Source: Marinoscillum furvescens DSM 4134 (GTDB taxonomy: Bacteria > Bacteroidota > Bacteroidia > Cytophagales > Cyclobacteriaceae). Taken from it: a stretch of 64,000 nt of DNA. Positions 1 to 9,122 of this stretch are shown here, piece after piece (the stretch's first letter is position 1; every line of letters begins with the position of its first letter). A model generated the notes under the pieces. It was given only the letters and a program-made list of their open reading frames with translations. It had not been told where the DNA came from and did not search any database. The stretch is from NCBI RefSeq assembly GCF_003386095.1, contig NZ_QREG01000004.1, positions 62,001 through 126,000 of the forward strand, in the 5' to 3' direction. Position numbers and translations under genes: made by a program.

Positions 1-792
1 CCTGCATTGGCTCGGCCGGTGGCGGAGATTGTAGGTGTGAGAAACTACGAAACTCGTTCGCTGGGCATACGCCTCAGTGAGGAGGTGAAGCTCAATCTGC
101 TGTGCATTGGTGAGCGTGGGCACAGTGATAATATGGCGGATTATGGCTGGATACTCGATGCAAACACCCGTCAGCTGGTTTGGAAAATGAAGGAATACCG
201 CACATCGCATGCCGGTGGGGCCAGCAAAAACCGAATGGTAGAAGAAGACTTGACATTGCCAGCGGGGGATTACCTGCTGTACTACAAAACAGACGGTTCA
301 CACGCGTTTAATTCCTGGAATGCTACTCGTCCTTATGATCCAGATCGCTGGGGAATCACCCTATGGGCTGCGGATGAGCGTGGACGCAAGGCGGTGAGCA
401 CTTTTGATCCTGATGCTTACCGTTCACAAAAGGTGATAGCGGCTATCTCTGATGTGCGTGACGATGATTACTTAAAAGACGCCTTTGATATCAAAAGGAC
501 CACTGAGGTGGTGATCCACGCCATAGGAGAAGGTGATGATGATAAGATGTATGACTATGGATGGGTCCGAAATATGGATACTGGCCGTATCGTCTGGGAG
601 ATGGACTACCGCAGTACAGAGCATGCGGGTGGTGCACGAAAAAATAGAGAGATAAGAGAAAAAATTACACTGGAGCCCGGAGAGTATCGGGTGTATTACC
701 GAACGGACGGCTCGCATTCTTCCGAAGATTGGAACGATGAGCCGCCTTCAGATCCAGAATTTTACGGCATTCAAATCTTTTTAGCTGAGTAG
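1..792 (+). CDS. Duplicated-domain protein of unknown function, 5' end outside the window
   Basis: I do not recognise the family. The protein holds two copies of one domain of about 80 residues, roughly residues 44-122 and 182-259 counted from the TTG at position 7. Shared landmarks, in order, are DYGW, HAGG followed by KNR, YYxTDGSH, and a closing WGITL or YGIQI. The reading frame is open to the left window edge (codons Pro-Ala before the TTG), so the true start is probably upstream and this is the C-terminal part of a longer protein. No membrane segment or sorting tail is visible in this part. It ends just before a shared terminator and converges on the xylan gene pair. Confidence 0.75.
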   Translation, partial: PALARPVAEIVGVRNYETRSLGIRLSEEVKLNLLCIGERGHSDNMADYGWILDANTRQLVWKMKEYRTSHAGGASKNRMVEEDLTLPAGDYLLYYKTDGSHAFNSWNATRPYDPDRWGITLWAADERGRKAVSTFDPDAYRSQKVIAAISDVRDDDYLKDAFDIKRTTEVVIHAIGEGDDDKMYDYGWVRNMDTGRIVWEMDYRSTEHAGGARKNREIREKITLEPGEYRVYYRTDGSHSSEDWNDEPPSDPEFYGIQIFLAE

Positions 793-821
793 TAGAATTT
801 TTAGCTAATTGCGCAGGAAAG

Positions 822-849
822 AACGCGGGCATTTGTCCGCGTTTTTTCT
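822..849. terminator. Convergent intrinsic terminator
   Basis: Arms AACGCGG (822-828) and CCGCGTT (837-843) flank an 8-base loop. A T-run follows on the plus strand and an A-rich flank precedes it, so it can serve both the upstream plus-strand gene and the mannonate dehydratase gene on the minus strand. Confidence 0.8.
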
Positions 850-850
850 T

Positions 851-2011
851 TTACTGCATCATTTCCAATATCCCCATTTCCAATCCTCTCAGCTCAGCGA
901 GGCTTTTGAGTCGGCCTATGGCGGAGTATCCCGGGTAGGTTTTTTTCTGTAAATCATCGAGCATTTGATGACCATGATCCGGGCGCATTGGAATGGAGCG
1001 CTGCTGCTTTTGCATGATCCGCAGGGCTTGCATTACAATGCCTGCCATGTCTGCATCACCTTCCAGGTGAGGAGCTTCTTCAAAATTGCCGTATGCATCA
1101 CTTTTGGTATTCCTTAGGTGTAAAAAGTGGATGTGCTCTTCGAATTGCTTCATCATACCGATGAGGTCATTGTCAGGACGAGCTCCAAACGATCCTGTGC
1201 AAAAGCATAAGCCGTTGGCCGGAGATGGGACACAGTTGATGATGTCTGCGGCATCCTCTGCCGTGCTCACAATCCGCGGAAGACCGAGGACAGGAAATGG
1301 CGGGTCATCCGGGTGGATGGCCAGCTTCAGGTTGCATGCTTCAGCTACAGGTACTACAGCTTCCAGAAATGCGAACAGGTGCTGTTTCAGCTGGTTCCGG
1401 TCGATGTTGTCATAGGTTTTGAGTGCCGCTAAGACCTGCTCAGGAGTGAATGCATCCTCACTGCCAGGTAAGCCCAGCAGGATGTTTGAGAGTAGAGAGT
1501 CTTGCTCGTCTATTGTGAGGTTGTTGAGGTAGTTTTCCGCGGCGGAAATTTCCTGTTCACTATAGTCTTTTTCAGCGTTTGGTCGCTTGAGTAAGAAAAT
1601 GTCAGCAGCCGCAAAAGCATCACGCTCAAACCGCAGGGTAGTGGATCCATCAGCTCTCCGGTGGTAGGGGGCTGTGCGGACCCAGTCGAGCACTGGCATG
1701 AAATTGTAAGTGATCACCTCCAGGCCTGCAGCTGCCAGGTTTCGAAGTGACTCCTGGTAGTTGGTAATGTAGGTAGTAAAATTTCCCGTTTGCTTCTTGA
1801 TGTCTTCATGCACTGGCAGGCTTTCTACTACCTTCCAGGTCATGCCCGCACCTTCCACTAGTGCTTTGCGCAGCTCAATTTCTTCAGGAGTCCAAACGTC
1901 TCCTACGGGTATGTGATGAAGAGCTGTTACTACGCCTACGCAACCAGCCTGACGGATGTGTTCCAGACTGACCGGGTCATTCGGGCCATACCAGCGCATG
2001 GTCTGAGTCAT
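851..2011 (-). CDS. uxuA: Mannonate dehydratase
   Basis: Converts D-mannonate to 2-keto-3-deoxygluconate in the cytoplasmic hexuronate pathway. The N-terminus has the family signature RWYGPNDPVSL followed by GVVTALHHIP. Conserved metal-site regions follow (HPDDPPFP and HFLHLRNTK, with GHQMLDD near the end). The start chosen is the ATG at 2011 (MTQTMRWYGP, 386 aa), which matches the usual family N-terminus; an ATG at 2026 is also possible and would add five residues. It lies 25 bases after the alpha-glucuronidase gene on the same strand, so the pair is probably co-transcribed. This links release of glucuronic acid from xylan side chains to its catabolism. The identification is firm; the start is moderately sure. 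Confidence 0.93.
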   Translation of the reverse strand: MTQTMRWYGPNDPVSLEHIRQAGCVGVVTALHHIPVGDVWTPEEIELRKALVEGAGMTWKVVESLPVHEDIKKQTGNFTTYITNYQESLRNLAAAGLEVITYNFMPVLDWVRTAPYHRRADGSTTLRFERDAFAAADIFLLKRPNAEKDYSEQEISAAENYLNNLTIDEQDSLLSNILLGLPGSEDAFTPEQVLAALKTYDNIDRNQLKQHLFAFLEAVVPVAEACNLKLAIHPDDPPFPVLGLPRIVSTAEDAADIINCVPSPANGLCFCTGSFGARPDNDLIGMMKQFEEHIHFLHLRNTKSDAYGNFEEAPHLEGDADMAGIVMQALRIMQKQQRSIPMRPDHGHQMLDDLQKKTYPGYSAIGRLKSLAELRGLEMGILEMMQ

Positions 2012-2036
2012 TTTGAAAATTATCATAATTGCTCGT

Positions 2037-4178
2037 TTACCACTTTGGGCGGATGCCCGGTGCAAAGGGAAATTTCAGGGATTGGTAATACTCCAGGTCG
2101 TGCTGTGGAGCCTCCATTGCTTCCGGGTAGGGAAGTCCCGATTTGCTCTGGAAATAGCTCATGCAGGCGTCTTTCCACCAGATGGCTTCTTGCTCCTGGA
2201 TGTCCAGAAGCATAGACACACTTTGATGTCGCTCATGATCTATGTATGGTTTCAGTTGCTTCCATTGCGCTTGCATACGCCGAACTTCCGCTACGCCGTT
2301 TTGGTAGTGGTAGGCAAGCGCTTCCCATAAGGTTTTGCCAGACTTCATTTTACACGTCCAGGGAAGGTGATGAAACCACAGCAAAAACTTTTCTGGACAG
2401 GAGTCAGGATCGTTGAAGGTACTTGCTACTGGTGGAAAGTACTGCGATGTGGCATTGCTGCCAGTGGATGTGCGGTCAAATCCTATACCGCCCTGATTGG
2501 ATTTGTGGTAGTAGTATGGAGTCCAGTCGGCCCGCGATAAGTTGTCTACCCATGGAGCAGGCCCATAATGATGACTAGTGCCCATCAGGTGGTGGAGTCC
2601 CAGAGGAGTCATGTAGCTGACAGCAGTTTCCCAGGAGTTGAGCATCAGCTCGCTAATGGTCTCTACTACCTTGCGTTCATTTCCGAAGGTAGCACGTATC
2701 CATTCATCAGCGATTTGTTGGGCGTCTAGCTGAGGGTTCCATGCCAGCCGTCCAAAGGCGTACCAGTTGGACTGTGCCATGGGATGGCCGGTCCAGTTGA
2801 TGTCAGTACCAATATTGGCAACTCCCGCCATACCGGTAAGTTGGTAGTCGTGCAGGGTGCCATCTATTACCGAAGCTACGGTGGAGCTTTCACCTTTGGC
2901 GTAGGTGTCAGATTGCAGGCACTCTTCATACATTGGAGCGAGATACACCAGCTGTGTGGCTTGCCCGAGGTATTCCTGAGTGATTTGAAATTCCATCATT
3001 AGCGGTGTGTTTGGCATGGCGCCAAAAAGCGGGTGAAATGGTTCCCGCGGTTGAAAGTCAATGGGGCCATTTTTTACCTGTATCATCACGTTTTCATGAA
3101 ACTGTCCATCGAGTGGTTTGAACTCGTTGTAGGCTTGTTTGGCTCGGTCGTCAGGTTCTTCATCGCTGTACACAAATGCTCGCCACATTACGGTGCCGCC
3201 GAAAGGCCGGAGTGCATCTGCAAGCATATTGGCGCCATCCGCGTGGTTACGCCCATAGTTTTGTGGCCCAGGTTGGCCTTCAGAGTTCGCCTTTACGAGA
3301 AAGCCTCCAAAATCTGGAATCATGCTGTAGATTTCTTCAGCTTTCTTTTGCCACCAAGTTTGTACTTCAGGGGCTAGTGGGTCAGCAGTTTTTAGCCCAC
3401 CGATCTCTATAGGAGCACTAAACCGGGCGGTGAGGTACACCCGAATGCCATACGGGCGGAATACATCGGCTAGTGCTTTTACTTTTTCGAGGTACATCGG
3501 CGTGAGTACCTGGGCATTGGCATTTACGTTTGTGAGCACAGTGGCATTGATGCCAATAGAAGCATTCGCTCGGGCATAGTCGATGTAGCGCTGATCGATA
3601 TATCCTGGAAGGCGGTGCCAGTCCCATATGCTAAATCCGGCATAGCCTCGCTCGGAGGAGCGGTCCAGGTTGTCCCAATGGTTGAGAATTCTAATTTTGG
3701 TTTTGGGTGCTTCTATGATGGACAAGCTGCCGAGAGGTTCACCCATTTGTGTGAGGCGTAGGAGGTGGTAGGTACCATATAGTAAACCGATGGATGTGTT
3801 GGCTGTTACGGTGACCTGGCCCCGGTTTGCCGAAATGTAATATCCTTCAGTTCCCAGTTGGTTCGTGATGTTGGCGGGGATATCGAGGTTTTCTACGGTA
3901 GCTATGACTAGTGACGCCTTAGAGCGACTGGTTTCATTTGGGATGATTCCCAGCATACTACTGGCTGCCAGCGCTAGCTCTTTGCGAATTACAACGGCAG
4001 TGGGGTCATCTGCTATACAGTGGAAGCTGGTGAAGTAGTCGAGATAATGATCTTTTAAAGAAGAATCGGTAATAGGAGCATATCTGAGCCAGAGATCATA
4101 GCCGTTTTCGGAATATCCGTCTAACGCACCTATAAGTATTAAAACGTTGAGAATTGTTGATCGAAGAATGAAGGTCAT
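2037..4178 (-). CDS. aguA: GH67 alpha-glucuronidase
   Basis: Removes (methyl)glucuronic acid from the ends of xylo-oligosaccharides. The 713 residues match the usual length of GH67. The barrel begins near residue 163 with RILNHWDNLD. The probable general acid is Glu300 in KANSEGQPGP, and the conserved GPIDFQPREP block (371-380) carries an acidic residue (Asp374) of the catalytic region. The N-terminus is hydrophobic (ILNVLILIGALDG), so export to the periplasm is likely. It is followed directly by uxuA on the same strand. A GH10 xylanase and an acetylesterase lie about 8-11 kb away, which together make a small xylan set without SusC/SusD genes in the window. Confidence 0.94.
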   Translation of the reverse strand: MTFILRSTILNVLILIGALDGYSENGYDLWLRYAPITDSSLKDHYLDYFTSFHCIADDPTAVVIRKELALAASSMLGIIPNETSRSKASLVIATVENLDIPANITNQLGTEGYYISANRGQVTVTANTSIGLLYGTYHLLRLTQMGEPLGSLSIIEAPKTKIRILNHWDNLDRSSERGYAGFSIWDWHRLPGYIDQRYIDYARANASIGINATVLTNVNANAQVLTPMYLEKVKALADVFRPYGIRVYLTARFSAPIEIGGLKTADPLAPEVQTWWQKKAEEIYSMIPDFGGFLVKANSEGQPGPQNYGRNHADGANMLADALRPFGGTVMWRAFVYSDEEPDDRAKQAYNEFKPLDGQFHENVMIQVKNGPIDFQPREPFHPLFGAMPNTPLMMEFQITQEYLGQATQLVYLAPMYEECLQSDTYAKGESSTVASVIDGTLHDYQLTGMAGVANIGTDINWTGHPMAQSNWYAFGRLAWNPQLDAQQIADEWIRATFGNERKVVETISELMLNSWETAVSYMTPLGLHHLMGTSHHYGPAPWVDNLSRADWTPYYYHKSNQGGIGFDRTSTGSNATSQYFPPVASTFNDPDSCPEKFLLWFHHLPWTCKMKSGKTLWEALAYHYQNGVAEVRRMQAQWKQLKPYIDHERHQSVSMLLDIQEQEAIWWKDACMSYFQSKSGLPYPEAMEAPQHDLEYYQSLKFPFAPGIRPKW

Positions 4179-4256
4179 GTGAATTTATCTATTAACACAA
4201 TCGATTGCGTAAATATAGTGATTAATTCGAATGTATGCTTCTGTCACATTATTCCG

Positions 4257-4958
4257 CTAGCCAGGTCGATAAATTGAGCGGGGATAGTCGGAGGATCTGA
4301 GTCCGGTTTTTTGCAGCTCTTTGAGCACATCTTTAGCGATCCAAATACCAGATCGGGTGCCTTGCATCAGTATGTCTTCAGCACAGGCAATAGCCGAAAT
4401 TTTCAGGTCTTTGTTACGCTTTCCGATGCTGCGAAGTGCCCAGCTGATCGCTTTTCTGATGTGATCGCGATCATCCCTGGCATGTGCTTTGATGAGTGGG
4501 TAAAAGTCTTCAAAAGTCTCGTTTTCGGCTTTTTTATCGGCCATGCAATAGGCCGCCAGCGTGGCAAATGCTGCCCGTTTTTCATAGAGCGGTTTCCGGT
4601 GAGCCCACTCGCTGATTTTGGGTAATGCATGCTTGCTTTTTGCAAAAAGTCCCATGCAGAATGTGTCGCAAATCTCCCAGTTGTCAAATGTGGTGATCCA
4701 GCTATCCATCAGCTCAGGGGTGAGGTCTTTGGGCGGATACACCTTTGCGCCAAGCAACCGCGCCTCGTAGATATCTGATGCTATGAGCTGAAGCGCCAGG
4801 TCCGCATCTTTGGGGACTTTGCGTGCCAGGGCGTTGAGATCACTCATGTAGATGCCGAAGGCATTGGTAGCCACAATGCCAAACTTTTTCTGCTTGAAGG
4901 CAGCCTTCTCCGGGTTGGCCAGGGCATGTAGCTCTGCGATGATCGTTTGGTAATCCAT
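4257..4958 (-). CDS. AlkD-like DNA alkylation repair glycosylase
   Basis: A HEAT-like alkylpurine DNA glycosylase of the AlkD family that would excise N3- and N7-alkylated purines. The 233 residues match the family. The residues that contact the lesion in AlkD appear in the right order and spacing: Trp94 and catalytic Asp98 in NWEICDTF, and Trp173 in ISWALRSIGKRN. It is a single gene on the minus strand, divergent from the FemAB-like gene. There is nothing in the neighbours that suggests an adaptive-response operon. Confidence 0.9.
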   Translation of the reverse strand: MDYQTIIAELHALANPEKAAFKQKKFGIVATNAFGIYMSDLNALARKVPKDADLALQLIASDIYEARLLGAKVYPPKDLTPELMDSWITTFDNWEICDTFCMGLFAKSKHALPKISEWAHRKPLYEKRAAFATLAAYCMADKKAENETFEDFYPLIKAHARDDRDHIRKAISWALRSIGKRNKDLKISAIACAEDILMQGTRSGIWIAKDVLKELQKTGLRSSDYPRSIYRPG

Positions 4959-5011
4959 GATATGAATTTAGTCATCTTACTTACAAATTTGAAGATAAGC
5001 TTACTACGCTT

Positions 5012-5040
5012 TTGTGGGCTACAGGCCTTTTCTAGCTTTG
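5012..5040 (+). promoter_or_regulatory. Bacteroidota-type promoter of the FemAB-like gene
   Basis: TTG at 5012-5014, an 18-base spacer, then TAGCTTTG at 5033-5040, an exact TAnnTTTG -7 element. The start codon of the next gene is 26 bases downstream. Confidence 0.65.
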
Positions 5041-5066
5041 CGGCTTGCTAAAAATAATCGGAGCCA

Positions 5067-6164
5067 ATGATCTTACAAGCGGAGCAAAAACCAATTGAAG
5101 AAATGCGGTCTACGAACATCCTGCCACAGACCTCTTACTGGGCAAGGGTGAAATACCGACAGGGACTTACGCCCGGTGGTTTTCAGGTAAAAGCCTCCAG
5201 CGAGGTGCTGAGCCCTGATGGTGGGGTGGCTGGAAGCGTGGAGGAAGACTTGCTGGTGCTGATTCAGTACGTTAGCGATACCCAGTGCTTCGCATATGTG
5301 CCTTACGGTCCTAAGCTGGAGCCGGTCTTTGAAAATCATGGGGTGTTTTTGGAAGAACTATCGGAAGTGATACGTCCGCATTTGCCACCAAACTGCGCAC
5401 ACATCCGCTATGATTTGCTTTGGGAAAACCAATGGGCCAGTGAGGAGGAGCACTATGATGAGGCTGGCAACTGGCTAGGTCCGCCTCCGGGACATACGCA
5501 GGAGTTTCGCCTCAATTTCAACACCCAAAACTGGAACCTTAGGAAGAGCCCGGGGGACTTGCTGCCTAAAAACACGTTTTTTCTGGATCTGAAGCAGACT
5601 GAAGAGCAGCTGCTGGCCAATATGCGACCCAATACGCGCTACAATGTGCGAAGATCGCTGTGGCGTGGGATAGAAGTGAAAGCTCATGGTATAGAAATGC
5701 TGGACACGTGGTATGCGCTCTATCAGGAGACTGCTCTGCGGCAAGGGATGGTACTGCACCCCAAAGCTTACTTTGAGCAGGTGCTGGCTGAACGCAATCA
5801 ACCCGGAGTAGAAGTGAAGCTGCTTATGGCCGAATATGCAGGTCAGTACCTCGCCAGTATGCTGCTGGTGCTTTCTGGTCAGCGAGGTGTGTATCTCTTT
5901 GGTGCTTCTTCCGGGGCTAGGCGTGAGCTCATGCCTAGCTATGCGTTGCAGTGGGAAGCCATCAGGCTGGCAAAAGCCCATGGATGTGTGGAGTATGACC
6001 TCTTCGGTTGTGCGCCAAATCTGGATCCATCTCACCCATTACATGGTGTGCACTTGTATAAAAAAGGCTTTGGCGGTCAGCTGTTTCACCGAATGGGCTG
6101 CTGGGACTATCCACTGGACCTGGAGCGCTATGAATTACTCAAAGCGCAGGAGCTTCAAAGTTAA
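5067..6164 (+). CDS. FemAB/GNAT-like peptidoglycan bridge or aminoacyl transferase
   Basis: Belongs to the FemAB-type GNAT fold (two tandem acyltransferase-like halves). Members use aminoacyl-tRNA to add amino acids to peptidoglycan precursors or related acceptors. Features seen: NTRYNVRRSLWRGIEV near residue 190, typical of the central helix region, and the C-terminal block with GVHLYKKGFGG typical of the family's last strand. The length of 365 residues fits. No signal peptide is seen, so it should be cytoplasmic. The substrate cannot be told from sequence. It overlaps the convergent NTF2-like gene by four bases. Confidence 0.8.
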   Translation: MILQAEQKPIEEMRSTNILPQTSYWARVKYRQGLTPGGFQVKASSEVLSPDGGVAGSVEEDLLVLIQYVSDTQCFAYVPYGPKLEPVFENHGVFLEELSEVIRPHLPPNCAHIRYDLLWENQWASEEEHYDEAGNWLGPPPGHTQEFRLNFNTQNWNLRKSPGDLLPKNTFFLDLKQTEEQLLANMRPNTRYNVRRSLWRGIEVKAHGIEMLDTWYALYQETALRQGMVLHPKAYFEQVLAERNQPGVEVKLLMAEYAGQYLASMLLVLSGQRGVYLFGASSGARRELMPSYALQWEAIRLAKAHGCVEYDLFGCAPNLDPSHPLHGVHLYKKGFGGQLFHRMGCWDYPLDLERYELLKAQELQS

Positions 6165-6649
6165 TTGGCTTCATATCGCTTGCGAATGGCCTGGGGTACC
6201 TCACAGTCTTCGGTGCGGCGTGTGTCAGCAAGAGCAAAAATCTTCCATCCATTTGCTGTCTGTATGAGCTGGAAGCTGTCTACACCACAGTGGCTAAATG
6301 TATTTCCCAGATAGAAAGCATACTCTACCCACACGGAAGCCAGCTGGTCGTCTTGTTGGATTTGTATGTCCCAGATGGGCTCATGCCATTTTTCAGCTTT
6401 GGGCTTACCGATGATGCTGATGAATTTGCTGGCTGGAAATGACTTGAGTGAGGCCTGGCCGTTTTCGTTAGTTTTTACTCCATGCAACATGGCATCCGCC
6501 GTGAAGCAACTGGCGGCCAGGGTGCTGTCACACAGCGTCATTGCCTCGAAAAGGTTTCGAATAGGCTTCAGGATGGCCTCATCTTCGGATTGAGCTTTGC
6601 CGGATAGGGAGAGGGCAACTAAGCAGGTGAAAACAAACAATCTAATCAT
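6161..6649 (-). CDS. Exported NTF2-like (SnoaL/DUF4440 type) small protein
   Basis: An 18- to 20-residue signal peptide (ending near SLSGKAQ) is followed by one cone-shaped NTF2-like domain of about 135 residues. Typical landmarks are an early helix (ILKPIRNLFEAM), a central VEYAFYLG strand, and the closing NGWKIFALADTRR. Such proteins bind small ligands or act as isomerases; no activity can be assigned here. Its 3' end overlaps the convergent upstream gene by four bases. Confidence 0.75.
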   Translation of the reverse strand: MIRLFVFTCLVALSLSGKAQSEDEAILKPIRNLFEAMTLCDSTLAASCFTADAMLHGVKTNENGQASLKSFPASKFISIIGKPKAEKWHEPIWDIQIQQDDQLASVWVEYAFYLGNTFSHCGVDSFQLIQTANGWKIFALADTRRTEDCEVPQAIRKRYEAN

Positions 6650-6751
6650 GGTGAACCTTCAGTTTTTGTAGAAAGTAACCTGATGATGGCAGCTTTTACA
6701 AGCAAAAAATGAGTGATGCCAGGTCTCACCTGTTGAGCGGCAGTTTGATGG

Positions 6752-7534
6752 CTACAATGCTCCCATCTGAGTCATGATGTCTGCGATCAATACATTTTTT
6801 TCTTGAATCTGGTCATTGTACTGATCGGTGCCTTCGAGTATGGATTTTTGGATTAGCCGATAGGTGTCCAGTCGCAGTTGGTTGTAAGTGGTGAGATTGG
6901 TAATGTAGCTGGCAAATTCGGGCTCCAATTCATACTCGGTTGTGAGGTCCTGGAGGATGCTTAGGTTTTCCTCCCAGTGGTTGATTCCTCCGTTGGTGAT
7001 CAGTTCGAGCTGTACTTCTGGAGGCGTATTGGCATGATCAATGGAGTAGAAGCGCAAGGCTTGCTGTTCGTTTTTGTCGATCAGAGCTAATTTTTGGTTG
7101 ATGTCCTGGTCTGCTTGCCCTTGTTCCGCAAAAATGTACGTCACTAGCACTCCTCCGAGTATCAGCATCCAGAGTCCGCCTATGCCGGCCGCTTTCCAGT
7201 TGGATTCAAACGGGGCGTTTTGCTCCGAAGCAGCTTTGAGTTCTTTTCCCTGAAGCCATTGTACTATGCCGTAGATGATGGCGGTATAGATCGCGGGGAT
7301 GAGTTGTTGCGGGATATTGTCTACCGTGCTTTCCGGTAGGGAGAAGAGGCCTGCAAAAATGGCTGCTGTGGCTATGATGCCCAGAATGAGTGCGATTAAC
7401 CCTTCGCGCTCTTTGCCCAGGCGGCGGTAGTTGAGGCGGATGAGGTGGCCAGCAGCCGCCGGTCCACCCAGAAAAGTGGCGATGGAAATGCCATTTTGTG
7501 TGTAAAGCTTTCGGTTGGTGTTTGGTTGGACCAT
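6752..7534 (-). CDS. Multi-pass membrane protein of unknown function
   Basis: I do not recognise a family. The N-terminal half has a glycine-rich segment (TFLGGPAAAGHLI) and about four membrane helices, clear ones near residues 45-65, 78-92 and 115-135. The C-terminal half, about 125 residues, is soluble, acidic and helical (KLALIDKNEQQALRFYSIDH and onward), probably outside the cytoplasm. It starts at the ATG at 7534 and stands alone on the minus strand. Confidence 0.7.
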   Translation of the reverse strand: MVQPNTNRKLYTQNGISIATFLGGPAAAGHLIRLNYRRLGKEREGLIALILGIIATAAIFAGLFSLPESTVDNIPQQLIPAIYTAIIYGIVQWLQGKELKAASEQNAPFESNWKAAGIGGLWMLILGGVLVTYIFAEQGQADQDINQKLALIDKNEQQALRFYSIDHANTPPEVQLELITNGGINHWEENLSILQDLTTEYELEPEFASYITNLTTYNQLRLDTYRLIQKSILEGTDQYNDQIQEKNVLIADIMTQMGAL

Positions 7535-7873
7535 AGGTTAAAAAAGTATATGGGAAAAATACGATATCTGGGGAAAGTAGGCAAATGTGTGGATTGACTT
7601 AATTCTTCCGAATCATACGTGTCAGTTGCTTGAATGAGAGGTGGTGTAGTCTCAGAAACGAGGTAAAATTATAATGGTTGATAACTAAACACGGTGGTTG
7701 GAAATATAATTGAGTTATATTGAATGTCATATGGAGGGATTTAGTTATAGTTTTATAACTACTTAAATATTAAATAATAACGAAATGCGTTTTATAAAAA
7801 AAAACACCACATGATTTTGATTTTAAAGTTTTCATTTACGATTTTGGTTGTAAAAAAATAATTACACCGCTTT
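7535..7873. other. AT-rich intergenic region with a palindrome
   Basis: No open frame of note. The right part is strikingly AT-rich. It contains a perfect inverted repeat TAGTTATA-GTTT-TATAACTA at 7742-7761, about 110 bases before the next start codon, which may be an operator or part of an insertion boundary. I find no exact TAnnTTTG promoter element on the plus strand. Confidence 0.5.
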
Positions 7874-9118
7874 ATGGAAAGAATGATTAAAGTTATTAGC
7901 TCGGTTATCGTTATATTGTGCTTATTCAGTTGTGAATCTAATGTTGAGCCTGAGGTTTTTTGGGAAGATGAGTCTAAATCTGAAATTACCGTAAATGCAT
8001 TGATTGCGGATGATGAATTAAAGGAAGTAGCAAAACTTATTGGCACATTTGTTAATAACCCTGAAGTCAAACGAGAATTGATTTCTTATGCTACTGAGAA
8101 GTCAGACTTTGAAGTATTTCAGCCATTTGCAACAATGTTCGGTGAGGAGAATGGTAAAACTTCTTCAGTTATTGGTTCTTTATTGAGAGAAAAGCTACAG
8201 CGGGAATGTTCTGGATGTCGTACGTCTACTCAAGAATTAGAAAATCTTCTTAAAGAAGGCTATGTTATTTCCGCTCCATATCTAGCAGAAGATTTTGCTC
8301 ATGTGGATGAGCCTATCACTGTTTCATGGTATAATGGGGGAGAAGAGGGGGTTACACCTGGTATACTCACTTCAAAAAATGGTCGTTTGAATAATAGTGT
8401 TATAGCCGTGGATGATGAATATGCTTCTCAGAACCCTACAATTGTTATTATTCCTTGGGATCCAGTGTGTGTTCCATACCCTACTTGTCAAACTTGTACA
8501 CCAACTCCAGGGAGGCCTTGTCCAGAATTATGCAGGTATTCTTGCCCTCCAGGTAATGGAAGAGATATTGATTGCAGGACAATTGGTGATGCAACACTTC
8601 AACTTAAGCTCCCTGAATTTAGGTTGAAAGATAATTTACGTGGTTGGCCTAATGGTAATTATTTATACCTTCATGTAGTTGGAGGTGAGTTTTCTCGCAA
8701 CTCTCAAGGAGAGGTAATTAATACTTCTCCCCAAATAAATACAATTTGGAATAAGAAGTTGGTAAGTAGAAAAAATGTTCGAGATAAAAAGTGGGTAAGT
8801 TCAGGGGCGTCGTTTATTTGGAGTAATTGGAAACAAAGTCAACATGAACTTAGGTTTGTTGTAGATTATACAAAAGGGAGTAGAGATCAGAAAACAACCG
8901 TCAAAGTGAAAATGGATGCTAATGGTAATTTTGATGCGGATTCTGAAGTTGAAGCCACTACAGTCTCGAAAAATGCACGCAACATGTTTACTGTGGGATT
9001 TGATCGATGCTCTACTTTGGCTTCAATAGAATCTAGTGGTGATCAAGGGAAGCGTAATGGCTTGCGAATACATTATTTTGGAGAACTAATGTTTACTTTA
9101 GATACTGAGATTTATTGA
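7874..9118 (+). CDS. Lipoprotein with a cysteine-rich segment, AT-rich, unknown function
   Basis: A lipoprotein signal is present: a hydrophobic stretch then LFSC with the lipidated Cys at residue 20. The start could also be the Met at residue 4. A cysteine cluster spans about residues 195-235 (CVPYPTCQTC, then PCPELCRYSC and a further Cys). The rest is beta-rich with Asn and Ser. I recognise no domain. Base composition is clearly more AT-rich than the flanking genes, which suggests recent acquisition. It is followed after four bases by an outer-membrane protein gene, so the two form a unit. Confidence 0.75.
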   Translation: MERMIKVISSVIVILCLFSCESNVEPEVFWEDESKSEITVNALIADDELKEVAKLIGTFVNNPEVKRELISYATEKSDFEVFQPFATMFGEENGKTSSVIGSLLREKLQRECSGCRTSTQELENLLKEGYVISAPYLAEDFAHVDEPITVSWYNGGEEGVTPGILTSKNGRLNNSVIAVDDEYASQNPTIVIIPWDPVCVPYPTCQTCTPTPGRPCPELCRYSCPPGNGRDIDCRTIGDATLQLKLPEFRLKDNLRGWPNGNYLYLHVVGGEFSRNSQGEVINTSPQINTIWNKKLVSRKNVRDKKWVSSGASFIWSNWKQSQHELRFVVDYTKGSRDQKTTVKVKMDANGNFDADSEVEATTVSKNARNMFTVGFDRCSTLASIESSGDQGKRNGLRIHYFGELMFTLDTEIY

Positions 9119-9122
9119 TCAA

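Noticed and set aside
5073-6035. Long minus-strand frames opposite the FemAB-like gene
   Set aside because: They are antisense shadows with no domain content; the same applies to other overlapping frames opposite clear genes.
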